Origin: Streptomyces sp. CB01580
GTDB lineage: Bacteria > Actinomycetota > Actinomycetes > Streptomycetales > Streptomycetaceae
Direction of reading: 5' to 3'
NCBI RefSeq assembly: GCF_001905795.1
Contig: NZ_LIXJ01000002.1
Coordinates: 331,834 to 395,833, forward strand
DNA length: 64,000 bases
Below, one piece after another: positions 16,108 through 24,958 of this stretch. The notes under the pieces were generated by a model. That model saw only the letters and a program-made list of their open reading frames with translations. It was not told the DNA's origin and searched no databases. The position numbers and the translations under genes are program-made. The first letter of the stretch is position 1. The number at the start of each line of letters is the position of its first letter.

Positions 16108-17237
16108 CCACGGCCGAAGCAATGACCACGGCCGAAGCGCCGCCGGCCGAGGGGGCGGGGGCCGTCGTGGCCCCCGCCCCCGGGGCCCGTCCGTTCTGGC
16201 GGCGCTTGCGCGCCCGGCGTTCCGCCCTCGCGGCCGTCGTCGTCGCCCTGCTGGTCCTGGTCGCGCTCGCCGCACCGCTGCTGGCGGCCGTCGAGGGCCA
16301 GGACCCCACCACGTACCATCCGGATCTCGTCGACTCCGCCACCGGCGGGGTGCCGATCGGCTCCTTCGGCGGGATCGGTGCCGAACACTGGCTCGGCGTC
16401 GAACCGCTCACCGGACGCGATCTGTTCGCCAGAGTCGTCCACGGGGCACGGGTCTCGCTCGGCGTCGCGCTCGCCGCCACCCTGCTCCAGGTGGCCATCG
16501 GGGTCTTTGCGGGTCTCGCGGCGGGGCTCGGCAACCGCTTCGTCGACCAGGCGCTCAGCCGGGTCACCGACGTCGTGGTGGCGCTGCCCGTCATGGTGAT
16601 CGCGCTCGGCGCGCTCGCCGTTGTGCCCGTGGGCTTCCCGCGCCCGGTCCTGATCGCCGTGATCATCGGCCTGGTCGGCTGGTCCGGCATCTCGAAGATC
16701 GTGCGGGCCCGGACGCTCGCGCTGAAGTCGCTCGACCACGTCGCCGCCGCCCGGCTCAGCGGCTGGAGCTCCTGGCAGGTGGCCCGGCGCGAGCTGCTGC
16801 CCGCGCTGGCCGCGCCCGTCATCACGTACGCCGTACTGCTCTTCCCCGGCAACATCGTCGTCGAAGCGGCCCTGTCCTTCCTCGGCGTGGGCATCAAGCC
16901 GCCGATGCCGTCCTGGGGGCAGATGCTCAGCGACGCCGACACCTGGTACCAGGCGGCGCCCACCTATCTGCTGATCCCCGCACTGCTGCTGTTCGTCACC
17001 GTGCTCGCGCTCACCGTCCTCGGCGAGGGCGTGCGCACCGCGCTGGACCCGCGCACCGAATCCCGGCTCCGGGTCGGCACGGAACGCAGACGGAGGAGTC
17101 GCGAGCGGAAGACCGGCACGGGGCCGGAGCACGGGGCGCGCGGGGCGGACCACGGCACCGGTCCGGAGCCGGGGCTCGGCACGGACCCGGGACGTACGAA
17201 GACCGGCACGGGTCCGGAGCGGGGGGCCGACGCATGA
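16104..17237 (+). CDS. ABC transporter permease, DppC/OppC type
   Basis: A 377-residue permease that starts on GTG in a GTGA overlap with the binding-protein stop. An N-terminal span (about 39-60) is followed by the periplasmic motif GTDxxGRD-like GVEPLTGRDLFARVVHGAR and five further spans. The coupling-helix motif is AARLSGWSSWQVARRELLP. The order DppC before DppB is the reverse of most operons. After the last span there is an unusual tail of about 50 residues of GTGPE-type repeats, which looks like repeat expansion. It forms the membrane channel with the DppB-type partner encoded next. Confidence 0.85.
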   Translation: MTTAEAMTTAEAPPAEGAGAVVAPAPGARPFWRRLRARRSALAAVVVALLVLVALAAPLLAAVEGQDPTTYHPDLVDSATGGVPIGSFGGIGAEHWLGVEPLTGRDLFARVVHGARVSLGVALAATLLQVAIGVFAGLAAGLGNRFVDQALSRVTDVVVALPVMVIALGALAVVPVGFPRPVLIAVIIGLVGWSGISKIVRARTLALKSLDHVAAARLSGWSSWQVARRELLPALAAPVITYAVLLFPGNIVVEAALSFLGVGIKPPMPSWGQMLSDADTWYQAAPTYLLIPALLLFVTVLALTVLGEGVRTALDPRTESRLRVGTERRRRSRERKTGTGPEHGARGADHGTGPEPGLGTDPGRTKTGTGPERGADA

Positions 17238-18223
17238 AGTGGTTCCTGCTCAGGCGCCTCGGCGGGGCGCTCTTCGTGCTGCTCGCCCTCAGCGTCGTCG
17301 TCTACGCGGCCTTCTACGTCGCCCCCGGGAACGTCGCGCAGATCGCCTGCGGTCCGCGCTGCTCACCGGCGCAGGTGGCGCAGGTCGGCGAACAACTGCA
17401 CCTGGACGACCCGCTGTACACGCAGTACGCGCACTTCCTCCAGGGCCTCTTCGTCGGCCGCGACTACTCGACCGGGACCGGGGTGCTGCACTGCCAGGCA
17501 CCCTGCCTCGGGCTCTCGTACCAGAGCGACCAGCAGGTCACCGAGCTGATCCTGACCAAGCTCCCGGCCACCGCCTCGCTCGCCGTCGGCGCCTTCGTGC
17601 TGTGGATGCTGCTCGGCGTCGGCACCGGGTTGCTCTCGGTGTGGCGGCGCGGCCGCGTGACGGAGCGCGTTCTCACCTGGATCACCCTGGCCGGCATGGC
17701 GACGCCGGTCTTCGTCATCGGACTGCTGCTGATCATCATCCTGGTCACGGTGCTCAAGGTCCTGCCGTTCCCCGACTACGTGCCCTTCACGGAGGCCCCG
17801 GAGCAGTGGGCCTGGAACCTTCTGTTGCCCTGGATCTCGCTGGCCCTGGTGTCCGCGGCCCCGTACGCCCGGATGACCCGGGCGTCGATGCTGGAGACGC
17901 TGGCCGAGGACCATGTGCGCACCTTCAGGGCGTACGGGGTCGGGGAGCGGGCGATCGTCGGACGGCACGCGCTGCGCGGTGCGCTGGCGCCGGTGATCGC
18001 GCTCGGCGCACTCGACATCGGCTCGATGTTCGGCGGCGCCGTCCTCACCGAATCCCTCTTCGGTATCCCGGGGGTCGGCCGTGAACTCGTCGACGCCGTA
18101 AGGAACATGGATCTCCCGGTCGTCGTCGGTCTGGTGCTCGTCACCGGATTCTTCGTCGTCCTCGCCAATACCGTCGCCGACATCCTGCAGGCGATGGCCG
18201 ACCGACGGGTGGTGCCGGCATGA
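17234..18223 (+). CDS. ABC transporter permease, DppB/OppB type
   Basis: A 329-residue permease starting in an ATGA overlap with the previous gene. The N-terminal motif LRRLGGALFVLLALSVVVYA is the usual first span, the periplasmic loop is about residues 30-110 and contains four cysteines (CGPRC and CQAPC), and the C-terminal part has the coupling motif RTFRAYGVGERAIVGRHALR and then GIPGVGRELVDAV. The paired CxxxC elements in the outer loop are not usual for DppB and may form disulphides. It pairs with the upstream DppC-type permease. Confidence 0.85.
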   Translation: MKWFLLRRLGGALFVLLALSVVVYAAFYVAPGNVAQIACGPRCSPAQVAQVGEQLHLDDPLYTQYAHFLQGLFVGRDYSTGTGVLHCQAPCLGLSYQSDQQVTELILTKLPATASLAVGAFVLWMLLGVGTGLLSVWRRGRVTERVLTWITLAGMATPVFVIGLLLIIILVTVLKVLPFPDYVPFTEAPEQWAWNLLLPWISLALVSAAPYARMTRASMLETLAEDHVRTFRAYGVGERAIVGRHALRGALAPVIALGALDIGSMFGGAVLTESLFGIPGVGRELVDAVRNMDLPVVVGLVLVTGFFVVLANTVADILQAMADRRVVPA

Positions 18224-19992
18224 ACCTGGTCGATGTCTCCGGTCTCTCCATTTCGTTCGGTGACGTGCGCGCCGTGGAGGATCTGTCGTTCTCGCTGGAG
18301 GCGGGGGGCGCGCTCGGCGTCGTCGGCGAGTCCGGCTCCGGCAAGAGCGCCTCGGCGTACGCCCTGCTCGGACTGCACCGCGGGACCGGCGCCGAGGTTC
18401 GCGGCTCGATCCGGGTCGCGGGCGTGGACGTGGACGCGGCGGACGACGCGGAACTGCGGGCGCTGCGGGGCGCGAAGGCCGCGATGGTCTTCCAGGACCC
18501 GCTGTCGTCGCTCGACCCGTACTACGCCGTGGGCGACCAGATCGCCGAGGTGTACCGGGTCCACAACCGGGTCTCCCGGCGGGCGGCGCGGGCCCGGGCC
18601 GTGGAGGTGCTGGACCGGGTCGGGATCCCCGACGCGGTACGGCGGTCCCGGTCCCGGCCGCACGAGTTCTCCGGCGGGATGCGGCAGCGGGCGCTGATCG
18701 CGATGGCCCTGGCCTGCGAACCCCGGCTGCTCATCGCCGACGAGCCGACGACCGCCCTGGACGTCACCGTCCAGGCCCAGATCCTGGACCTGCTGCACGA
18801 CCTGCGGCGCGAGACCGGCATGGGGCTGCTGCTGGTCACCCATGACGTGGGCGTGGCGGCCGAATCGGTCGACGAGGTGCTGGTCATGCGGTCGGGCCGG
18901 GCGGTGGAACGGGGGCCGGTGGGCGAGGTGCTCGTGGCGCCGCGCGAGCCGTACACGCGGGCCCTGCTGGCGGCGGTACCGCGCATTCCGGCGAGTGGTC
19001 CGGGCGGCGGATCCGGTTCTGCGGGCGCGGTGGTGGCCCCGCGCGAACCGGCGGATGGTCCGAGCGGGGCGGCGGGTCCGAGCGGTGCCGGACGTCCGAG
19101 CGGTGCCGCGGGTTCGAGCGGTGCCGCGGGGGCGGGGGCGGCTCGTGGGCGGGGGGACTACGGCGGGGCGCTCGTCGAGGATGCCGGCGACGCCGGGGAT
19201 GTCGGGGATGTCGGCGATGCCGGGGAGGCGCTTGTCGAGGCCGTCGATGTCCGGCAGGTGTTCGGCAGGGGCAGGTCCGCCCAAGTCGCCGTCGACGGAG
19301 TCTCTCTCACCGTCCGCCGCGGCGAGACCCTCGGCATCGTCGGTGAGAGCGGCAGCGGGAAGACCACCCTCGGCCGGATGCTCGTCGGTCTGCTGGAGCC
19401 CACCTCCGGGCGGATCGCCAGGGACGCCCGGGTGCAGATGGTGTTCCAGGACCCCGTCTCCTCCCTCAACCCGCGTCGCTCGGTCGGCGAATCGGTCGCC
19501 GATCCGCTGCGTGCGTCCGGGGAGCGCGACGAGGCGGTGATCCGGGCGAGGGTGGGGGATCTGCTGAAGCGGGTCGGGCTCGACCCCGGGCAGTACGACC
19601 GCTACCCGCACGAGTTCAGCGGCGGACAGCGGCAGCGCGTCGGGATCGCCCGTGCGCTGGCCGCCGAGCCGGAGCTGATCGTCTGCGACGAGGCCGTCTC
19701 CGCGCTCGACGTGACGACCCAGGCGCAGGTGATCGGCCTGCTGGAGCGGCTGCGACGGGAGCTGGGCCTGGCGCTGGTCTTCATCGCGCACGACCTCGCC
19801 GTCGTACGCCAGGTCAGCGATCGGGTCGCCGTCATGCGGCGGGGCAGGATCGTCGAGGAGGGCGAGGCGGACCGGGTGTACTCGGCCCCTCGGGACCCGT
19901 ACACCAAGCAGCTCCTGGCGGCCGTGCCCGTGCTCGATCCGGCGCTCGCGGCGGTGCGGCGCGCAGCACGCAAGGAGCTGGCCGCAGCCTGA
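18220..19992 (+). CDS. Fused double ABC ATPase (DppD-DppF type)
   Basis: A 590-residue protein with two complete ATPase modules in one chain. Module 1 has Walker A GESGSGKS (36-43), signature SGGMRQR (about 150) and Walker [13 protein letters not shown]. Module 2 has GESGSGKT (about 371-378), SGGQRQR (about 468) and [12 protein letters not shown]. Between them, residues about 262-340 form a Gly/Ser/Ala linker built of GPSGA- and AGDVGD-like repeats. Both modules look catalytically intact. It starts in an ATGA overlap, completing the operon. Oligopeptide importers usually have two separate ATPases; fusion is seen in some transporters such as GsiA and YejF, whose substrates are glutathione and peptides. 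Confidence 0.85.
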   Translation: MNLVDVSGLSISFGDVRAVEDLSFSLEAGGALGVVGESGSGKSASAYALLGLHRGTGAEVRGSIRVAGVDVDAADDAELRALRGAKAAMVFQDPLSSLDPYYAVGDQIAEVYRVHNRVSRRAARARAVEVLDRVGIPDAVRRSRSRPHEFSGGMRQRALIAMALACEPRLLIADEPTTALDVTVQAQILDLLHDLRRETGMGLLLVTHDVGVAAESVDEVLVMRSGRAVERGPVGEVLVAPREPYTRALLAAVPRIPASGPGGGSGSAGAVVAPREPADGPSGAAGPSGAGRPSGAAGSSGAAGAGAARGRGDYGGALVEDAGDAGDVGDVGDAGEALVEAVDVRQVFGRGRSAQVAVDGVSLTVRRGETLGIVGESGSGKTTLGRMLVGLLEPTSGRIARDARVQMVFQDPVSSLNPRRSVGESVADPLRASGERDEAVIRARVGDLLKRVGLDPGQYDRYPHEFSGGQRQRVGIARALAAEPELIVCDEAVSALDVTTQAQVIGLLERLRRELGLALVFIAHDLAVVRQVSDRVAVMRRGRIVEEGEADRVYSAPRDPYTKQLLAAVPVLDPALAAVRRAARKELAAA

Positions 19993-20068
19993 CGGTGTGT
20001 GACCACTCGATACCTTAGCGCAACAGAACGCCGCTGGGCCAGGAAAGTTACGACGGTTCACCCCTTTC

Positions 20069-20102
20069 GGTGGTGCGACGGACAACCGTCCGCCGCACCA
20101 CC
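20069..20102 (+). terminator. Terminator of the ABC transporter operon
   Basis: Nested hairpin: GGTGGTGC (20069-20076) with GCACCACC (20095-20102), and GACGG (20077-20081) with CCGTC (20086-20090) around a four-base loop, with a four-base bulge on one side. It lies 77 bases after the ATPase stop. Confidence 0.7.
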
Positions 20103-20182
20103 GGCGTATCCCCTTACGGTCGTGCCGCTGTGGGTCGACGTGCCGACGGAGGCCGTCCACAAGGGAGATCGGGGGTGCGCTC

Positions 20183-22096
20183 GTGCGAATCGGATTCCTC
20201 ACTGAGGGTGGTTGTCCGTGCGCGACCGGTGAGTCCGGGCTGTGGTGCGACCGCCTGGTGCGCGGACTCGCTCCGCACGAGTTCGCTCTCTTCGTGCTCA
20301 ACCGCGCGGCCGACCAGGAGGAATGGGCCCGGGAACCGCTCCCGGCGAACGTCCGACAGGTACGGTCGGCCCCGCTCTGGACGCCCGACGAGGACGCCCT
20401 GGGCGGGCACGCCGCCGGCTCGCTGCTCAGTCGGATGACGACGGGGCGGCGCGGACGCGCGTACGGGCGGCGCGAACGGCGGCGCTTCGCGACGCACTTC
20501 ACGACGCTCGCCACCTCGATCTGCGCGGCGCGCGCGCTGGACGGTGAGGAGCGCGCGCGGGGCAGTGCGACAGGAGCGCCGGGCGGGACGGGCGGCTCCG
20601 ACGGCGTGAGCGCGGGAGCGGGCGCTGACGGACGCGCGCACGCGTACGCCGGTGCCATGGACGAGGGCTTCGCCGAAGGGCTGTACGGGCTCGCCGAACT
20701 GGCCCGCGAACACGGCGGTCTGCCCGCGGCCCTCCGCTCCGAAACGGCGCTGCGCGTACTCGAAGCCGCCTGCCGTGCCCCGGGCAGCGGGGGCATCGTC
20801 CGGACCGCCGTCGTCGCCGACCTCCTCGACCTTGCCCGCGAGATCGAGGAACTGCTGCGCCCCCTCTCGCTCGACTGGTACGACGACCTGGGCCTCGGCG
20901 CGGTCGACCTCTGTCATGCCGCGTCCGGTGGTGCAACGGCGCTCCCGGGACTGCTGGCCAAGCGCTTCTTCGGCGTGCCCCTGCTGGTCACCGAACACGG
21001 CGCGCGGCTGCGGGCGCACTACCTCGCCACAGCCCGAACACCCCTGAGCGCGCCGGTGCGCGCCGTGCTCGCGGGCTTCCACCGGCGGTTCGCCGCCGAG
21101 GTGTACCGGCAGGCCGCACTCATCACCCCTGGCGACACCCACGCCCGACGTTGGCAGGAGCGATGCGGTGCCGGACGCGAGAAGCTGCGCACCGTTCACC
21201 CCGGTCTGGACCCCGCCAGGTTCGCGACGCTGGGGGAGAGCGGTGACAGCGGTCCCGACGACACGCTCGTCTGGGTCGGCCGCGTCGAACCCGCCAAGGA
21301 CCTGGTGACATTGCTGCACGCCTTCGAGGAGGTGCGAAAGGCCGAGCCGGGCGTCCGGTTGCGGATCATCGGCGCGGTGGCGCCGGGACCGGAGGGTGCC
21401 GACCATCTCGCGCGGTGCCGGGTGCTGGCCGCCCGGCTCTTCCCGGGCGAGGCGGTGGACGCGCGCACCGTCGACGGCGGCCCGGTCTCCCTCGGCAACG
21501 GCCCGGTCTCCTTCGACAACGGCCCGGTCTCCTTCCACGAACTCGGCGGGGCCGAGGTGCCGGACGTCGTGGACGCCTACGCCGCCGGCGGGGTCGTCGT
21601 GCTGTCCAGCATCGTCGAGCACTTCCCCGAGACCCTCGTAGAGGCGATGTTCTGCGGGCGGGCCACGGTGTCGACGGACGTCGGCGCGGTGGTCGAGGTC
21701 GTCGGCGGCACAGGACTCGTCGTGCCCCCGCGCAACCCCAAGGCGCTCGCCGATGCCTGTCTCGCGCTGCTGCGCGACCCCGAGCGCCGCGCACGGCTCG
21801 GTGCGGCGGCGCGCGCGAGGGCGCTCGAACTCTTCACCGTCGAACAGAATCTCGCCGCGTTTCGAGGCATCTATCTGGAACTGATCTCGCGCGTCCCGGG
21901 GCGCAGGGAGGACGAGACGGTGGCCGCCGACGGTCGGCCGCGCCCGTTCGCCACCCCGCCCGAGGCGCATGTCCTGGGCCCGTGGACGGCCTCGGGGGCC
22001 CTCCATGCGGAGCCCGTCGACCGCACGCCCGGCTGGGTCCTCGGGCCCCGGACCGTCTGCGCGGGAGCACGGGGAGCGGGTGACGGCGATGCGTGA
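20183..22096 (+). CDS. PelF-like family 4 glycosyltransferase (DUF3492 + GT4)
   Basis: A 637-residue cytoplasmic glycosyltransferase. Residues 1-30, MRIGFLTEGGCPCATGES and the following LWCDRLVRGL, match the opening signature of DUF3492 proteins such as PelF (EGxYPxxxGGxSxW). LLVTEHGARLRAHYL, WVGRVEPAKDL and STDVGAVVEVVGG are GT4-fold elements; the donor-site Glu is in HFPETLVEAMFCGRA. PelF polymerises a partly de-N-acetylated GalNAc/GlcNAc polysaccharide. Two low-complexity insertions are present: a Gly/Ala segment around residue 125-155 and a triple GPVS(F/L) repeat around 432-453. GTG 20183 starts directly at the motif. Its end overlaps the next reading frame, supporting one transcript with the three genes downstream. 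Confidence 0.75.
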   Translation: MRIGFLTEGGCPCATGESGLWCDRLVRGLAPHEFALFVLNRAADQEEWAREPLPANVRQVRSAPLWTPDEDALGGHAAGSLLSRMTTGRRGRAYGRRERRRFATHFTTLATSICAARALDGEERARGSATGAPGGTGGSDGVSAGAGADGRAHAYAGAMDEGFAEGLYGLAELAREHGGLPAALRSETALRVLEAACRAPGSGGIVRTAVVADLLDLAREIEELLRPLSLDWYDDLGLGAVDLCHAASGGATALPGLLAKRFFGVPLLVTEHGARLRAHYLATARTPLSAPVRAVLAGFHRRFAAEVYRQAALITPGDTHARRWQERCGAGREKLRTVHPGLDPARFATLGESGDSGPDDTLVWVGRVEPAKDLVTLLHAFEEVRKAEPGVRLRIIGAVAPGPEGADHLARCRVLAARLFPGEAVDARTVDGGPVSLGNGPVSFDNGPVSFHELGGAEVPDVVDAYAAGGVVVLSSIVEHFPETLVEAMFCGRATVSTDVGAVVEVVGGTGLVVPPRNPKALADACLALLRDPERRARLGAAARARALELFTVEQNLAAFRGIYLELISRVPGRREDETVAADGRPRPFATPPEAHVLGPWTASGALHAEPVDRTPGWVLGPRTVCAGARGAGDGDA

Positions 22097-22193
22097 ACGA
22101 GGAACGGACAGGCGGAACCGCGGCGGCGAGCAGAACCGCGGCGGCGGGCCGGTGCGGGAGGCCGCAGTGGGCGACGATCACGGAGGAGAGACG

Positions 22194-23792
22194 ATGAGCC
22201 GCCCGATCGACCCGATCGAGGTGTCCGGCGCAGCCGCCGCATCCGCCATCGGGTCCGCCGCTGGATCCGCCACCGGTTCCGGCGTGGGGTCCGCCACGGA
22301 CGGAAGCCGGGGCCTCCGCTCGGGGGAGACGGCTGCCGGGCTCGTGCCAGGAACCGAGCGGGGCGGCGCCGCCCCGTTACGAGTCACCGCCTCCGCGTCA
22401 CGGACGACCGGTCGGCACACCGCGGGAGTCCGGACCGACGCGTCGCGCGCCCCGGAGATCGCCCACCGCGTCCCGGCGCATCCACGCGCCGTCGTGCGCC
22501 AGGGTTCCGCCGACCCGGTCGGAGGTTCCGCCGACCCGGTGAAGGCGTTGATGCACCGCCACCGGGCGCTGTGCCAAAGGGCCGTGGACCCGTTGGAGAT
22601 CGCCGCCGGGCTCGAAACCCACGGCGTGACCGATCGGGTCGCCGCCCGCTACCGGCACCGGGACGTCTTCTCGCTCGCCGAAGAACTCTTCGCCCGGGTG
22701 CCCGCCGTTGCGGAGGAGCCCGCGACCGCACGCCGCGCGCCGGCGCGTGACATCGCGACGCGTGCTGCCTGGACGCTCCGCGCGCTCGTGCCCGGCGTCG
22801 CCTGCGTGGCCACGCTCGGCGCGCTGAGGCTGACCGAGGGAGCGCTCGACGGCCGGGGGCGGCTCGCGATCGGCCTCGCCGGAACGCTCCTCGCGGTCAT
22901 CGGCCTCGCTCTCGCCCTGCGCGTAGGCCCCCTGCGGGTGGCGGGCGGGTCCACGGCCGCCACCCGCGTGTACGGCTGCTGGCTGCTCGGCTTCGCCCTG
23001 TACGGCGACGCCCTGCTCCACCAGGTGCTCAGCGGAGGCCCGAAAGGGCCGTGGACGCTCACCCCGGCACCCCTGGCGGGGCTGGCGCTCTCCGTCGCCC
23101 CGGCCGCCTGGTGCGCGCACCTCTTCTCCGTACGCGCGCACCACGCCCTCGCCGTCAGCCGGACGCGGAAGCAGTTCTCCGCGGGCGTGCGCCCCCTGCT
23201 GTTCGGTGCCATCGCGCTCCACTTCTGCGTTCTCGCCGCGCTGCTCCACCTCGCGTACCTGGGGTTCGGCGGCGGCGCGTTCGCCGGGGCGGCCGCGCTC
23301 GGGGCGCTGCTCCTGGCGGCCCGGTTGCTGACCGTGCACGGCCACCCCGAACCCGCAACGGCCGCACTGGCCGCCGCCTGCGCCGTCGAGCTCCTGGCGC
23401 CCGCCCTGGTCATGACCGGTCGGCTGCCCGGTCTGCACGCCCTCGCCCGCCCCGTCGATGTCCTGGTCGCCACCGCCGGCACCGGGGCCGTACCCGCCCT
23501 CGCCTGCGGCACGGCCGCGCTCGCGCTGCTGATCACCGCGGCCGTCGTCCTTCCCCGGGCCTCCGCCCATGCCACCGACCGGCCGAACGCCACGGAAGCC
23601 ATGGACACCACGCATGCCATGGACACCACGCATGCCATGGACACCACGCATGCCATGGACACCACGCATGCCATGGTGCGACCGGACGGCCCGGCCCATG
23701 CCGCGGACCGGCCGGACGGCTCGGCCCGCGCGACCGATGGGGCCCACGCCGCCGATGGGCCGGACGGCGACTCGGCCCGGCCCATCGCGTAA
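22194..23792 (+). CDS. Polytopic membrane protein of the glycan cluster
   Basis: A 532-residue protein with an unstructured N-terminal 180 residues and about eight membrane spans between residues 195 and 455. Examples are LAIGLAGTLLAVIGLALAL and PLLFGAIALHFCVLAALLHL. A C-terminal tail holds AMDTTH repeats. No family was recognised with confidence. By position it could be the transporter or assembly partner of the glycosyltransferase, analogous to PelG, but it has fewer spans than the usual twelve. The ATG at 22194 is chosen for its strong GGAGGAGAG upstream; an in-frame ATG at 22089 overlaps the glycosyltransferase and would add 35 Gly/Arg-rich residues. Confidence 0.65.
   Translation: MSRPIDPIEVSGAAAASAIGSAAGSATGSGVGSATDGSRGLRSGETAAGLVPGTERGGAAPLRVTASASRTTGRHTAGVRTDASRAPEIAHRVPAHPRAVVRQGSADPVGGSADPVKALMHRHRALCQRAVDPLEIAAGLETHGVTDRVAARYRHRDVFSLAEELFARVPAVAEEPATARRAPARDIATRAAWTLRALVPGVACVATLGALRLTEGALDGRGRLAIGLAGTLLAVIGLALALRVGPLRVAGGSTAATRVYGCWLLGFALYGDALLHQVLSGGPKGPWTLTPAPLAGLALSVAPAAWCAHLFSVRAHHALAVSRTRKQFSAGVRPLLFGAIALHFCVLAALLHLAYLGFGGGAFAGAAALGALLLAARLLTVHGHPEPATAALAAACAVELLAPALVMTGRLPGLHALARPVDVLVATAGTGAVPALACGTAALALLITAAVVLPRASAHATDRPNATEAMDTTHAMDTTHAMDTTHAMDTTHAMVRPDGPAHAADRPDGSARATDGAHAADGPDGDSARPIA
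23598..23669 (+). repeat. Four tandem 18-bp repeats coding AMDTTH
   Basis: The unit GCCATGGACACCACGCAT is repeated four times without a mismatch inside the membrane-protein gene, near its C-terminus. Lengths in multiples of three keep the frame, so copy number can vary between strains without disrupting the gene. Confidence 0.9.
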
Positions 23793-23936
23793 CCGAAGCT
23801 CCCGGCCCGCTTCCGCGGCGCCGGGCCACGAACCACCCCCCACATACGAACCACTGGACCACGCGCATGCCCCGCGGAGCCGACGCCGCGGGTCCCGCGC
23901 CCCAACCCGTTCCACTTCCCGAAGGAGACACCGGAC

Positions 23937-23996
23937 ATGACCCCCCAAACCCCCGCACCGGCAGCAGGCCGTCGGCACCGAGGGGGCGCACGATGA
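23937..23996 (+). CDS. Candidate 19-aa coupling ORF before the epimerase
   Basis: The frame MTPQTPAPAAGRRHRGGAR has a strong GAAGGAGA eight bases upstream and ends in an ATGA overlap with the epimerase start. The epimerase itself lacks a clear binding site, so ribosomes probably reach it by finishing this ORF. It is more likely a coupling device than a functional peptide. Confidence 0.45.
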   Translation: MTPQTPAPAAGRRHRGGAR

Positions 23997-24958
23997 GGGT
24001 GCTGCTGCTCGGAGCCAATGGATTCCTCGGCCGGTTCGTCGCCGACCGGCTGCTCGCCGATCCCGCCGTGCACCTCACGGCGCTGGGCCGCGGCGACGAC
24101 GCCGACGTACGGTTCGACCTCGCCACCGGCAGTCCCGGTGCGCTGACCCGCTTCCTGGACGCCGTCCACCCCGGAGTCGTCGTCAACTGCGCCGGCGCCA
24201 CCCGCGGCGGAGCGCGCGACCTGACCCGGCACAACACCGTCGCCGTCGCCACCGTCTGCGAGGCGATGCGACGCAGCGGCTGTACGGCCCGGCTCGTCCA
24301 GCTCGGCTGTGCCTCGGAGTACGGGCCCTCGCAGCCCGGTTCGTCGACCGCGGAGGACGCGCTCCCGCGCCCCGGCGGTCCGTACGGCGTCAGCAAGCTC
24401 GCCGCCACCGAACTCGTCCTCGGCTCCGGCCTCGACGCGGTCGTGCTGCGGGTCTTCTCCCCGGTCGGTCCCGGCACCCCGGCCGGTTCCCCGCTCGGCA
24501 GGCTCGCCGAGGCGATGCGCCGGGCCATGCAGTCCGGCGACGGCGAACTGAAGCTCAGCGGCCTCGGCGTGCAGCGCGACTTCGTCGACGTGCGCGATGT
24601 CGCGCGCGCCGTGCATGCCGCCTCGCTCTCCGCCGCGCAGGGGGTCGTCAACATCGGTACCGGCCGTGCCGTGCGCCTCCGGGACGCCGCCGCCGTCCTG
24701 GCCAGGGTCGCCGGATACGGGGGCGCACTCCACGAACTGGACGCGCCCCCGCCCCGGCTGCCCATCGGCGCCCAGCGCACCTCCAGCGAGTCGCTCATCG
24801 AGCACCTCTCGGCGACCCCGTCCCCCTATCCGGACGGTTGCGGGGCCTGGCAGCAGGCCGACGTCCGCACCGCCAGGGACCGGCTCGGCTGGCGTCCCCG
24901 GATCAATCTGGAGGAGTCGCTCGCCGACATCTGGATGGAGGCGGCGTGCCGTATCTGA
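23993..24958 (+). CDS. NAD-dependent sugar-nucleotide epimerase/dehydratase
   Basis: A 321-residue extended SDR. The Rossmann motif is LLGANGFLGRF (GxxGxxG from Gly7), the catalytic pair is Tyr131 and Lys135 in PYGVSKLAATE, and Ser108 in LGCASEYGPS completes the triad. LRVFSPVGPGTPAG and DFVDVRDVARAV are sugar-nucleotide epimerase features. In a Pel-type cluster this role is filled by the C4-epimerase PelX, which makes UDP-GalNAc from UDP-GlcNAc; that function is inferred. Translation is coupled to a tiny upstream ORF. It overlaps the next gene by 13 bases. Confidence 0.75.
   Translation: MRVLLLGANGFLGRFVADRLLADPAVHLTALGRGDDADVRFDLATGSPGALTRFLDAVHPGVVVNCAGATRGGARDLTRHNTVAVATVCEAMRRSGCTARLVQLGCASEYGPSQPGSSTAEDALPRPGGPYGVSKLAATELVLGSGLDAVVLRVFSPVGPGTPAGSPLGRLAEAMRRAMQSGDGELKLSGLGVQRDFVDVRDVARAVHAASLSAAQGVVNIGTGRAVRLRDAAAVLARVAGYGGALHELDAPPPRLPIGAQRTSSESLIEHLSATPSPYPDGCGAWQQADVRTARDRLGWRPRINLEESLADIWMEAACRI

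Noticed and set aside
22194..23792. Firm assignment of the membrane protein as PelG
   Set aside because: Only about eight spans are visible and no PelG sequence motif was recognised; kept as a positional guess.
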